A stretch of 64,000 nucleotides of DNA from Bryobacterales bacterium (GTDB lineage: Bacteria > Acidobacteriota > Terriglobia > Bryobacterales > Bryobacteraceae). Below the pieces are notes generated by a model. That model was given only the letters and a program-made list of their open reading frames with translations. It did no database searches and had not been told where the DNA came from. Made by a program: the position numbers and the translations under genes. Within the stretch, counting starts at the first letter, position 1. Each line of letters begins with the position of its first letter. This document shows, in pieces, positions 34,915-43,539 of this stretch. The stretch spans positions 10,468 through 74,467 of the forward strand of contig JAEUQE010000011.1 of NCBI GenBank assembly GCA_016789785.1, given 5' to 3'.

Positions 34915-35814
34915 TCAATCGGGATCGAACAGATGCGCGATCTGCGGGAAGCCATTCATCGCCAGCCGGCACGATGGACCATCGCCCCACCAGCGCGGCG
35001 CATGCCAGGTGTGCTCCGGCACGTACACCACATCGCCCTCCGTTGCGATGACCACGCCCACGTTCTCAATCGGGTATCGAATCTGCCCGGAGAGGATCAG
35101 CCAGTACTCAGCGCCTTCCGGATGATAGTGCCCGCGCATCTTCGGATCCACCGGAGGCAGCTTGCTGTTGTAGCCATAGATGAAGTTCGCCGTGCCGCGG
35201 TCGTCTTCCACAATCCGGATGGTCCCCTTCAGCTCGCCCCGTTCCAGCTTCTGTGCCACTTCGTCATAGGTCACGTGCGGCTTGTTATCGTGTAGCCACT
35301 TGGCAATGAGACGGTTGTTGAACTTCACCGGCGTCCATGTGATGCCCGGCGTTGCGGGCGCATCCTTCTGCTCGGCGTAGAGTGTGCGTGCACCCGCAAC
35401 GTTGGTCTCGAAGATCAGCGCGGGCTGATCGCCCACCACTTCCCAGGAGAACCAGGTCTGCATCGGCGCTTGCACCATGGACCGCTTCTTCGCAACGAAC
35501 GGCTCGACCGTCTCGATCTCGAAACGCACTTCGCCTTCCATCACCACCCACCATGTGCGCGTATCGGGATGCATCGCCTTGGCGTGCTTGTAGCCCGCGG
35601 GCAGATAAAGATAGTCACTTCGCAGATGCTTGTCGTTGACAATGGTCTGCCGCCATTGCTTCTGCCCCTTGTGTTGCGCTTTCACCTCCGCGAGTTTGGT
35701 GTGCGCCTTGTGAGGTGGCGTGTAGACCGCGGGCTTTCCTTTGGGAGCGTAAATGGTCTGCGCCCCAAGCGCCAACGGAGCGCCGAGAACCGGAAGAAAG
35801 TGTCGCCGTTTCAT
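34915..35814 (-). CDS. Exported bicupin protein
   Basis: A 299-residue protein with a Tat-like or Sec leader (KRRHFLPVLGAPLALGA). Two cupin halves follow: the first with DYLYLPAGYKHAKAMHPDTR and VMEGEVRFEIET, the second with GHYHPEGAEYWLILSGQIRY and VVYVPEHTWHAPRWW. The second keeps the His-x-His...Glu...His metal ligands. Both extended cupin motifs suggest a metalloenzyme or sugar-binding protein. It ends 33 bases before the SDR on the same strand and may be co-transcribed with it. Substrate unknown. Confidence 0.75.
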   Translation of the reverse strand: MKRRHFLPVLGAPLALGAQTIYAPKGKPAVYTPPHKAHTKLAEVKAQHKGQKQWRQTIVNDKHLRSDYLYLPAGYKHAKAMHPDTRTWWVVMEGEVRFEIETVEPFVAKKRSMVQAPMQTWFSWEVVGDQPALIFETNVAGARTLYAEQKDAPATPGITWTPVKFNNRLIAKWLHDNKPHVTYDEVAQKLERGELKGTIRIVEDDRGTANFIYGYNSKLPPVDPKMRGHYHPEGAEYWLILSGQIRYPIENVGVVIATEGDVVYVPEHTWHAPRWWGDGPSCRLAMNGFPQIAHLFDPD

Positions 35815-35848
35815 ATGCTCTGCAAGGCGCTCAGTCTATCATGAATAG

Positions 35849-37114
35849 ATGTCTTCTCCCTTGCCCCGCCTTCGCATGAACCTCGACTTCATGCCGTCCC
35901 CCGTGCCGGACCGTCCGGGCCTTCTCATTCGCGACCCATTCGGATTCTCCGACCTCACGCTGATCATTCCTCCCGTGCTGGTCCACGTGCTGGAGTACTT
36001 CGACGGCGAGCGCACCGAGGCCGACATGCGTGGCGCGTTGTATGAGTTGACCGGCGATCTGACGGCGGGACAGGCCGGCGTGCAGTTGCAGGAAGCCTTG
36101 CAGAACGCGGGCTTTCTGGAAGGCGAGACCTACGACGCTATGCGCCAGCAGAGGTTGAAGGAGTTCGCCGAAGCGTCCACCCGCCCGCCTGCACACGCCG
36201 GACAGGCGTACCCCGAAGACCAGGAAGAACTGCGCGAGATGATGCAGCATTTCCTTCAGCCGGATGGTGTGCCCGCTTCATCTTTGATTGGTCTTGCCGC
36301 GCCGCACGTCAGTCCGTCGGGCGGATGGCAGTGCTATCGCTCCGCATATGTCGGTCTCTCGAAGGACCTCGCCGATCGCACCTTCGTCGTGCTCGGCACC
36401 TCGCACTATGGTGCACCCGAGCGCTTCGGCCTCACCCGCAAAGCGTGGACCACGCCCTGGGGCGATGCGCAACCCGCCACCGATCTGATCAACGAACTTG
36501 CGACGAAAGCGCCAGGCGCCGTGCTGATGGAGGACTATGTGCATTCGGTGGAACACTCCATCGAGTTTCAGGTCGTGTTCCTGCAATACCTCTTCGGAGC
36601 GAACATCAAGGTGCTTCCGATTCTCTGTGGCGCCTATGCGCGCAGCATCTATGAAGGCGGTATGCCGGAAGACGACGACAACGTGAACCGTTTCCTAGGC
36701 TCGTTAGGGGAGATCGCCCAACGGGAAGGGAATCGTCTGTTCTGGGTGCTTGGTGTCGATATGGCGCACATGGGCCGCCGTTATGGCGACGATCTCTCGG
36801 CGGAAGCGAATCAAGGCGAAATGTCGCTGGTGGCGAATCGCGATCAACAGCGCATTGAGCGTATCAATGCGGGCGACTCGCGCGGTTACTGGGATCTGGT
36901 CCGCGAACGCCAGGATGATCTGAAGTGGTGCGGCTCGGCGCCCTTCTACACTTTCCTCAAAACGATGCCCAACGCCCGCGGCTCACTCGGCCGCTATGAG
37001 CAGTGGAACATTGATGAGGCTAGCGTAGTGACGTTTGCGGGGATGCACTTCACGGCTTGTCCTGGACCCGCCCGGTGGTCCTCTCAATTTGAGGCCCGCG
37101 ACGGCCACCCCTGA
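35849..37114 (+). CDS. Memo-family protein (AmmeMemoRadiSam system protein B-like) with N-terminal extension
   Basis: A 421-residue protein. From about residue 145 it follows the MEMO1/dioxygenase-like fold: LIGLAAPHVSPSGGW, FVVLGTSHYG, DYVHSVEHSIEFQVVFLQYL and VLGVDMAHMG, with the metal-site histidines conserved. The first 140 residues (FSDLTLIIPPVLVHVLEYFD, ADMRGALYELTGDLTAGQAG) resemble a winged-helix PqqD-like module often found in front of such proteins. Memo proteins bind iron or copper and may have dioxygenase activity; the bacterial role is poorly defined. The other AmmeMemoRadiSam genes are not nearby. Confidence 0.85.
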   Translation: MSSPLPRLRMNLDFMPSPVPDRPGLLIRDPFGFSDLTLIIPPVLVHVLEYFDGERTEADMRGALYELTGDLTAGQAGVQLQEALQNAGFLEGETYDAMRQQRLKEFAEASTRPPAHAGQAYPEDQEELREMMQHFLQPDGVPASSLIGLAAPHVSPSGGWQCYRSAYVGLSKDLADRTFVVLGTSHYGAPERFGLTRKAWTTPWGDAQPATDLINELATKAPGAVLMEDYVHSVEHSIEFQVVFLQYLFGANIKVLPILCGAYARSIYEGGMPEDDDNVNRFLGSLGEIAQREGNRLFWVLGVDMAHMGRRYGDDLSAEANQGEMSLVANRDQQRIERINAGDSRGYWDLVRERQDDLKWCGSAPFYTFLKTMPNARGSLGRYEQWNIDEASVVTFAGMHFTACPGPARWSSQFEARDGHP

Positions 37115-37221
37115 TGAAATGGTGCATCGCCGGTCCAATGAAACAGTTTCTTTGTAACACTCCCGGCTCTTCGCTTTAGTGAGGAGTAGACGCGCCGATA
37201 CGCGTTTCAGGAGGATGCACA

Positions 37222-38064
37222 ATGGCACTGAAGGGCTCAGTTGGCAAGAATGCCTCAAACGAACTGGCGGATGTTGCTTACGTTCAACATATGCTCAACT
37301 ACCACATCATGTATAACCCGAAGATGCGGAAGCTCGGGGTACTCGCCCCTGCTTTTTCGCCGATGCCGCTGACCATCGACGCCATCTCCGTTTTTCAGGC
37401 CGACATTGTCGGATTGCCAGCGTCGAAACGGGGACGTGTGGATCGCACCGGGCCGACCATTCGGGCACTGGAAGGCTGGAAGGATCTGGCTGCGTTCTCA
37501 CCTCCAGTTCCAGAAGCGACGGTACCCGTCGAAGTGCGGATCAGCAACGAAGTGCGCAAAGCGATGTACGGAGAGCACTACGATTACGATTGCACCTTCG
37601 TCTTCTCAGGGGATGATAGTGGCAGGCGGCTGGCAATGTTCGAAATGCTTTGTGTGGCGGACGTGGATGACAGCTACCTGCATCCGGACCATGTACGGGA
37701 CTACATTGACAAGGCGCCAGCCGGTGTGGCGCCTCCACCGCTCAAACCCACTTACGCGAAGCAACGCCTGGCGAAAATGGGATCGAAGACTTCGCGAGGA
37801 CTCATGGAGGACTTCAACACAGTCTTCAACGAAGTCAATCGTGGACTGAAGATCTTCGGCCAGCACGCCGAGGGTGTGAGCATGATGAAAGACACCTCCG
37901 CCCAAGAACAAACGGGCATCACGCGCGCCATTCTCAACGTGCAAAAGTGGTTTCAGGCGCAAGGCACGAACAGCAATAGCATCTACTCCGTGCTCGATCT
38001 GAAGGACCAGTACAATACTGGCGGCTGGATCCAAGACAAGATCGATAGCTTCTTGTTCGGATAG
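37222..38064 (+). CDS. Unknown protein with peptidoglycan-binding-like N-terminus
   Basis: A 280-residue protein with a strong AGGAGG ribosome binding site and no signal peptide. The N-terminal 90 residues (GSVGKNASNELADVAYVQHM, ISVFQADIVG, RVDRTGPTIRALEGW) follow the helical pattern of PG_binding_1-type domains as seen in secretion-system effectors and spike-associated proteins. The rest is helical and polar, ending DKIDSFLF. Lack of a leader plus a possible cell-wall-binding module suggests export by a contractile or other specialised system, but no such genes are in the window. Function unknown. Confidence 0.6.
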   Translation: MALKGSVGKNASNELADVAYVQHMLNYHIMYNPKMRKLGVLAPAFSPMPLTIDAISVFQADIVGLPASKRGRVDRTGPTIRALEGWKDLAAFSPPVPEATVPVEVRISNEVRKAMYGEHYDYDCTFVFSGDDSGRRLAMFEMLCVADVDDSYLHPDHVRDYIDKAPAGVAPPPLKPTYAKQRLAKMGSKTSRGLMEDFNTVFNEVNRGLKIFGQHAEGVSMMKDTSAQEQTGITRAILNVQKWFQAQGTNSNSIYSVLDLKDQYNTGGWIQDKIDSFLFG

Positions 38065-38150
38065 CTGTTTGTGGGTGGGAAGCGGGAACTGATTGACCCG
38101 AGACATAGCCAGAGTCAGCCATAGCCGCCAGCGGTCCGAGTTCAGCATCA

Positions 38151-38172
38151 GAGCGGGGCGAGATCCCCGCTC
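38151..38172. terminator. Hairpin between convergent genes
   Basis: GAGCGGGG and CCCCGCTC pair perfectly around CGAGAT. It lies between the convergent gene ends at 38064 and 38222. No T-run follows, so a bidirectional terminator role is tentative. Confidence 0.4.
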
Positions 38173-38221
38173 ATGGAACTTGAAGCTGGATCCGGCGGGA
38201 GCGATGTGTCATCGAATGGGC

Positions 38222-39964
38222 TTAGCGCCGGGGCGTTTTGCGCGTCACGTAAACGTAATACGCGCCGCTGATCTCCTGATTCTGCTCATCGTGAAACCAC
38301 GTCTGCACGAGGATGCGGCCCTCCTGCAACGGCAGCGTGAATACGGCCTCGCGATCATCCGCACCGATGGCGCGAGTCAGTTTTCGGCCGCCCGCTTGGA
38401 GGGTCACCTTCGCGATTGGCAGTGCGACACCCGCCGGATACTGTCCGACCTCCCCTTGATGCGCGGGCAGTCCCGCGCGCATCGGCACATCCACTTCGCG
38501 AGCCCAACGGCGCAGCACGAACTCGTACTCGCCATCCTGCTCCACCAGCACATGCCACTGCCCGTTCCGCCGTTCACCCGCACGGATCTGCACGCCCTGA
38601 TCGAAGAATGAATCGGCCCACTCCGTTGGCGAAAGCAACGTGGGGTTCTCCTGATCCGAGCCAATGTGTACCGGCAGGAACGTATCCAAGCGCGGCGTCA
38701 CCTTGCTCCACCATTGGTCATAGTGCGCACGCATCTTCGCCGCGATCTCGGGGAACTCCGCGAGCATGTTGTGCTGCTGCGCCGGATCCTTCGCCACATC
38801 ATAGAGCGCGCTGTTTGAGACCAGCCGCCACTTCCTCCAAAGCACTGTTGCATCGGACCACTGCGGCCGCGCGGCATTCATGCGGCTGAACTGAATCACC
38901 GCCATGCGATCGGCAAGATGCTTGGTCGTGCCGCGCAGCAGCGGCGCAAGACTCACTCCATCAAACTGCGCCCCGGCCGGAGCCCGCAGACTGCACAACT
39001 CGATCAGCGTCGGAAGCACATCCTGTACAATCGCCAACTCGCCGGCGTCGCGCCCTCCGGTCAACTTGCCTTCGGGCCAACGGATGAAAAACGGAACACG
39101 ATGTCCGCCATCCCAGAGCGTGATCTTGCGGCCTCGCATGCCGGCATTGTGCAGGTTCACGCCGGCAGTGCCGCCGTTGTCCGTCAGGAAGATGAGAATC
39201 GTGTTGTCGCGCATCCCGGTTTCGCGCAGCATCGCTTCCAGGCGCCCGAGATTGTCGTCCAGGTTGTGGATCATGCCGAAGAAACTCGCGACGTTTCGCG
39301 GCTGGCCCGAATAGAGATTGCGATAGCGGTCCTCGACAAACAGCGGGCCGTGCGGTGTGTTCGTCGCGATGTAGGTGAAGAACGGCTCACCGGCCGCATG
39401 CCTCGCCTTCATCCATTTCATCGCTTCCTCAAAGAACACATCGGTGCAATAGCCGCGGTACTGCTCCAGCTTGCCGTTGTGCCGGTAGCGGTCATCGAAG
39501 TAGTCGTTGTTCCAGGCGTCGGAGGTCGAGCCGATGTGCGAGGACGGAAACCACACCGACTCTTCAAATCCCCGGTCCTGGGGACGGTAAGGATACGAGT
39601 CGCCGAGATGCCACTTGCCGAACAAGCCCGTGCGATATCCGGAATTGCGGAAGATCTCGGGCATCGTGGGGAAGTCGCGGCGCAGCAACGTTCGTCCGCT
39701 GGATACGTTCATCGCGCTGTTGATCAGTGCATCGCGTCCCGTCATCAACTGGCCGCGCGTCGGTGTGCACATCGGCATCACATGAAAATCGGTGAGGCGC
39801 ACGGACTCCGCCCGCAGCCTGTCCATGTGCTGCGTTTTTAGCACCGGGTTGCCATGACTCGATAGATCGCCATAGCCCTGATCGTCGGTGAGAATCACGA
39901 TCACATTCGGTTTGGCGCCACACAGCATGGACATCGCCGCGAACAAGAGGATGATGGTTTTCAT
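38222..39964 (-). CDS. Secreted arylsulfatase-type sulfatase
   Basis: A 580-residue protein with a leader (KTIILLFAAMSMLCG). It opens PNVIVILTDDQGYGDLS, the first metal-binding block. CTPTR at 66-70 is the C-x-P-x-R signature whose Cys is converted to formylglycine. GKWHLGD and THPH-type blocks (ATNTPHGPLFV), FLTDNGG and FIRWPEGK complete the alkaline-phosphatase-like fold. It would hydrolyse sulfate esters of polysaccharides or aryl compounds outside the cytoplasm. A formylglycine-generating enzyme is not in the window. An ATG at 39979 is also possible. It diverges from a DUF1080 gene, consistent with polysaccharide use. Confidence 0.9.
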   Translation of the reverse strand: MKTIILLFAAMSMLCGAKPNVIVILTDDQGYGDLSSHGNPVLKTQHMDRLRAESVRLTDFHVMPMCTPTRGQLMTGRDALINSAMNVSSGRTLLRRDFPTMPEIFRNSGYRTGLFGKWHLGDSYPYRPQDRGFEESVWFPSSHIGSTSDAWNNDYFDDRYRHNGKLEQYRGYCTDVFFEEAMKWMKARHAAGEPFFTYIATNTPHGPLFVEDRYRNLYSGQPRNVASFFGMIHNLDDNLGRLEAMLRETGMRDNTILIFLTDNGGTAGVNLHNAGMRGRKITLWDGGHRVPFFIRWPEGKLTGGRDAGELAIVQDVLPTLIELCSLRAPAGAQFDGVSLAPLLRGTTKHLADRMAVIQFSRMNAARPQWSDATVLWRKWRLVSNSALYDVAKDPAQQHNMLAEFPEIAAKMRAHYDQWWSKVTPRLDTFLPVHIGSDQENPTLLSPTEWADSFFDQGVQIRAGERRNGQWHVLVEQDGEYEFVLRRWAREVDVPMRAGLPAHQGEVGQYPAGVALPIAKVTLQAGGRKLTRAIGADDREAVFTLPLQEGRILVQTWFHDEQNQEISGAYYVYVTRKTPRR

Positions 39965-40045
39965 GGAGAGTGCTTGCATCGCAAGCGGCCATTTTATCGC
40001 CTGCCATGCGCCGCCTGTGCGCGAACCCGGTACAATCGTTGAGTG

Positions 40046-40681
40046 ATGCTACGCCAAACATTTCTCTTGCTCACCTGCGGGGCTCTGCTCGCCGCCGCGG
40101 ACAAGCCGGAAAAGGGATTCAAGTCTCTGTTCAACGGCAAGGATCTCGACGGCTGGACGAAGGCCAAGGAGAACGAAGGAACATTCAGTGTGAAGGATGG
40201 CGCCATTGTCGCCGTTGGACCGCGCTGCCATCTCTACTACACCGGCCCGGTGAATAAGGGCAAGTTCAAGAACTTCGAACTGAAAGTGGATGTCATGACC
40301 TTGCCCAATTCGAACGGGGGCATCTACTTCCACACGGCCTATCTGGAGAAGGGCTGGCCCGACAAGGGCTTCGAAGTGCAAGTGAACAACACCTTCGAGA
40401 AGGATCAGCGCAAGACCGCGAGCCTCTACATGGTTCGCGATCAGAGCGCGAAGGTCGCTGAGGACAACAAGTGGTTCACCGAACACATCGTGGTGAAGGA
40501 CAAGGACGTGAAGGTCTACGTCGACGGCAAGCTCATCACCGAATGGACCCAGCCCGATGGATGGACGGGACCGAAGGGCTCGCCGGGGCGTGTGCTTTCC
40601 GATGGCACGTTTGCGTTGCAAGGCCACGATCCCGGTTCCACCATTCACTACAAGAACATTCGCGTGAAGATCCTGAAGTAG
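40046..40681 (+). CDS. Secreted DUF1080 (3-keto-disaccharide hydrolase-like) protein
   Basis: A 211-residue protein with a leader (MLRQTFLLLTCGALLAAA). The concanavalin-like jelly-roll of DUF1080 is shown by FKSLFNGKDLDGWTKA, NFELKVDVMTLPNSNGGIYF, GFEVQVNN and the C-terminal IHYKNIRVKIL. Members bind or hydrolyse glycans, including 3-keto-glycosides. The start is ATG at 40046 or GTG at 40043. It is divergent from the sulfatase across about 80 bases and followed by a strong terminator. Confidence 0.85.
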   Translation: MLRQTFLLLTCGALLAAADKPEKGFKSLFNGKDLDGWTKAKENEGTFSVKDGAIVAVGPRCHLYYTGPVNKGKFKNFELKVDVMTLPNSNGGIYFHTAYLEKGWPDKGFEVQVNNTFEKDQRKTASLYMVRDQSAKVAEDNKWFTEHIVVKDKDVKVYVDGKLITEWTQPDGWTGPKGSPGRVLSDGTFALQGHDPGSTIHYKNIRVKILK

Positions 40682-40705
40682 ACCGCGCGCACATCTTCGA
40701 TCGAA

Positions 40706-40740
40706 CGAAACGCCCCGAGTGAAAGCGGGGCGTTTCGCAT
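40706..40740 (+). terminator. Strong hairpin terminator after the DUF1080 gene
   Basis: CGAAACGCCCC pairs perfectly with GGGGCGTTTCG (11 bp) around a 10-base loop, 24 bases after the stop. The A-run on the left and T-run on the right arm allow action in both directions. Confidence 0.7.
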
Positions 40741-40810
40741 TTACACGCGACTCCCTACCTTGCCAAGCGATGCCCGGGCCTGCCGCGCCCCCTATCGAGT
40801 GGACGCCTTT

Positions 40811-40840
40811 GGAGCGGCGCAGTTCCGTGGACGCCGCTCC
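40811..40840 (-). terminator. GC-rich hairpin downstream of the 40929-43346 gene
   Basis: GGAGCGGCG and CGCCGCTCC pair perfectly around 12 bases, about 90 bases beyond the minus-strand stop. There is no T-tract, so termination activity is uncertain. Confidence 0.35.
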
Positions 40841-40928
40841 ACTTGATCTCCCGGCGCGCCCGCGGCGCTACTGGGAGCAGCCGCCTTGAGCCGCTCAGGA
40901 AACGCAGCTTCCGAGGGACAAGCGATGC

Positions 40929-43346
40929 TTACTCGAGGTTGCCGTAGAACGTGATCACCTGCACCTCCTGATACTTGTCGAATTGTTTGAACTTGCGTGT
41001 CTGTGTCGTCTTGCCGCGTCCATCAAAGAACTGCGGCGCCGGATAGCCGCTGATCATCTCCAGCATGAGCGTGTCGAGCTTCGGCTGAGTTGCGGCGGCC
41101 ACCAGGTCCAGCAGCCGGTTTCCGCACTTCGCGGGGTCACCCAAGGGAGCCGCTGGACAACCGGTGAACTGGCTTTGCACCATCCGCCAGATCGACGACT
41201 TCCTTCCGTACGACGGCAACAGAACATTCTGATTGTTGACCGTGCTGAAGCTGAGTTGAAAATCCGGATCGTACATGTCCACGAAGAACAGTGCCCAGAT
41301 CCGGCTGCCATTGGGGCCGGGTTGATCGCCCTCCAGAATCACCTTGTACTGTGCAACCTGGTAGGTGAGTGGCGAACGGCCCGTCGGATCGAAGTTGTTC
41401 GATCCCGCACCGGCGACGAGATAGTATTTCGGATCCGGAGGCATCACCGTGAAGGGTGTGTTCAGTGGTTCCAGCTTGAGGCGCAGTCTCGTGTTGCCCA
41501 ATTCGGAGAGTGCGGGGAAGAGCGCGGAAAGCCACGTTCCATCCACTTGCCACATATCAGAACCGGACTTTCCCGCAGGCGCCGGTAAGCCGAGATCATT
41601 GTAAGATGCGGTGAACGCCAGTTTATTGTGGCGCGTCCGCAGTACCTGGTTCAGCGCATTGGTGGTCACCGTGTACGATGCATCAAACTGCGTGCCGAAT
41701 CTGCTCTGACCCGGAAGACATGGGAATACCGCCGGTACTCCCGCCGGTGTGTCGACGCAGGGGAACTCAAAGGGAAGGGCATGGTAGTTGGACGCCGGCG
41801 CACCGGTCGGAACATCCGTCTCGGTGTGGTAGTAGATCCAGAAGCGATCATTCGAACGCTGCATCACATTGCCGGGCGACATGGTCAGGTCCACGTCGGC
41901 CATCGTTTCATTCGCTCCCATCTCCCATCGCGAAGTCACGTCGTCGGCTCCCAAACTGTGCTGACTCAGCCAGGACGTATCGAGCGCTGACTGCACCGCC
42001 GGGTAGTACAGATTGAGCAACGTCTCAACGTGCGTCTTGAAGGAAGAGCATGCGCCCTTCTCTGCGTTCAGCGGCTTCCCCGCGGCAAGCGTGAACAGAG
42101 GCAGCGTTGCCGTGGCGGTTGTGGTGAGAGCCTCCATGTAGGGGTAGAGATTGTGATTGATCGAGTTGCTCAAGGCGCTTGTCGCGTCGGCTTCCAGGCC
42201 CTCGCATTTCCTCCACGCGAGAATCGCGGACCGGACCTGATCACTTGCCGAGAGGTGGGTTGTCGGCCGCACGACGCAACCCGCGTGGTTGTCGGACCAA
42301 CGTATGAACAGATCATCGAGCGAGCCTTCAACGGTGGCGTCCAGCCGTCCGGTGATGATGCGCGACGTCAGTGGTGCTGCGCTCGTGATGGACAAGTCGG
42401 TGGATTCCACCTTCTCCATAGTGAGCGACTTGCCGCTGCCGGAGATCCTTTCAGTGCAGAGTTCGAAGTTCGCTGCACTGGGAGTCACGTCGCGGACGCA
42501 AATCGAATTGGCGACAGTGCAACTGGGCGAGCCAAGCGGACCAGCCTTCTGGCAAATCTCATCCGCGGTTTTCCATGCGCCGTACGAGAAGGCTGACAGT
42601 GTGATCGCTGCCGCGTAAGCGCTGGTGTTCAGGAAGTCGGGGTCGACGCTCGTTAGAGGCACGCATGCCTTCGAGCCGGACGTGTACAGCGTTGGGGGTG
42701 TTACCACCTGCACTGTGTTCTGAAACCTCGCGGTGAGGGAGGCGTCGAAGGCGGCCTTGTTGGGTTGCGGCAGCACGCCGGTCATGACGCGTTCCAGCTT
42801 GTCGGCGCCGGTCCGGGTGAGTTCGATAGCGGCCGAATTGGTGATGCGTCCACTCCTGGTGGAGAGCGCCGTCAGTTGCGTGAAGGGGCGCTTGTCGACA
42901 ATCACGATCTTGAGGGAGACCATCACTACTTGTGTCGCGTTGTCGATTAGTTCGAAGACCAGTGGCTTGTACACGCGGTGCGGATCGGTCAATGCCGCGA
43001 TGTAGGGGATCTGCGAAAGGCGCAGCCCCTGATGAATCGCATTGCCGGCCCATTGAGGCGATGTGAGGCTCAGCGGCACCTCAACGATGAACCGCCCAGG
43101 TGTTTTCTCCCACGGGATCATGCCCTGGATACGGACCGAACAACTGCCGATGTAGGTGAGCGCGGGTACCTGGAGTGTCTCCGTAGCCTGGTCATACCAG
43201 CTTGTTGTGAGTTTGAGTTCCGCGCCGTCGTTGATGCCGCCGATCGAGCCGTTGCCGCCCGAAAGGGCGCCCGGTGTGGGGCATGTGTATTGCGCCCATG
43301 CGCCACCTGTGGCGATGAGCAGAAGCACACTCGTTCTTACAAACAT
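40929..43346 (-). CDS. Large secreted protein of unknown function
   Basis: An 805-residue protein with a signal peptide (MFVRTSVLLLIATGGAWAQ) and a GGAGGAA ribosome binding site; longer frames upstream are not supported. The mature protein starts YTCPTPGALSGGNGSIGGIN and is rich in beta-type segments and paired cysteines (GSCSVRI, KACVPLTS, EICQKAGPLGSPSCTVANSI), suggesting disulfide-bonded extracellular domains. I recognise no family or catalytic motif. It stands alone between a convergent DUF1080 gene and a same-strand gene 193 bases upstream. Confidence 0.7.
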   Translation of the reverse strand: MFVRTSVLLLIATGGAWAQYTCPTPGALSGGNGSIGGINDGAELKLTTSWYDQATETLQVPALTYIGSCSVRIQGMIPWEKTPGRFIVEVPLSLTSPQWAGNAIHQGLRLSQIPYIAALTDPHRVYKPLVFELIDNATQVVMVSLKIVIVDKRPFTQLTALSTRSGRITNSAAIELTRTGADKLERVMTGVLPQPNKAAFDASLTARFQNTVQVVTPPTLYTSGSKACVPLTSVDPDFLNTSAYAAAITLSAFSYGAWKTADEICQKAGPLGSPSCTVANSICVRDVTPSAANFELCTERISGSGKSLTMEKVESTDLSITSAAPLTSRIITGRLDATVEGSLDDLFIRWSDNHAGCVVRPTTHLSASDQVRSAILAWRKCEGLEADATSALSNSINHNLYPYMEALTTTATATLPLFTLAAGKPLNAEKGACSSFKTHVETLLNLYYPAVQSALDTSWLSQHSLGADDVTSRWEMGANETMADVDLTMSPGNVMQRSNDRFWIYYHTETDVPTGAPASNYHALPFEFPCVDTPAGVPAVFPCLPGQSRFGTQFDASYTVTTNALNQVLRTRHNKLAFTASYNDLGLPAPAGKSGSDMWQVDGTWLSALFPALSELGNTRLRLKLEPLNTPFTVMPPDPKYYLVAGAGSNNFDPTGRSPLTYQVAQYKVILEGDQPGPNGSRIWALFFVDMYDPDFQLSFSTVNNQNVLLPSYGRKSSIWRMVQSQFTGCPAAPLGDPAKCGNRLLDLVAAATQPKLDTLMLEMISGYPAPQFFDGRGKTTQTRKFKQFDKYQEVQVITFYGNLE

Positions 43347-43539
43347 GGTTCCTCCGAAACATTTTTGGGTAGTTTTGTTTTTTCGCGCGTCAGCGCCAGA
43401 TGACGGCGCCACGACGATAATGGTGTGTCAGGCACTGATCCTGGATCGCCGGATGAATTGCCCGCACTTATCTTGGCGACGGCGCCAGGAGGAACCGGAC
43501 AGGGCCGGTGAAAATTCTTTCGAGGGTAACGAAGCAGCG

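Noticed and set aside
34108..35295. Plus-strand frame of 395 codons
   Set aside because: It is antisense to the SDR and bicupin genes, both with clear family motifs.
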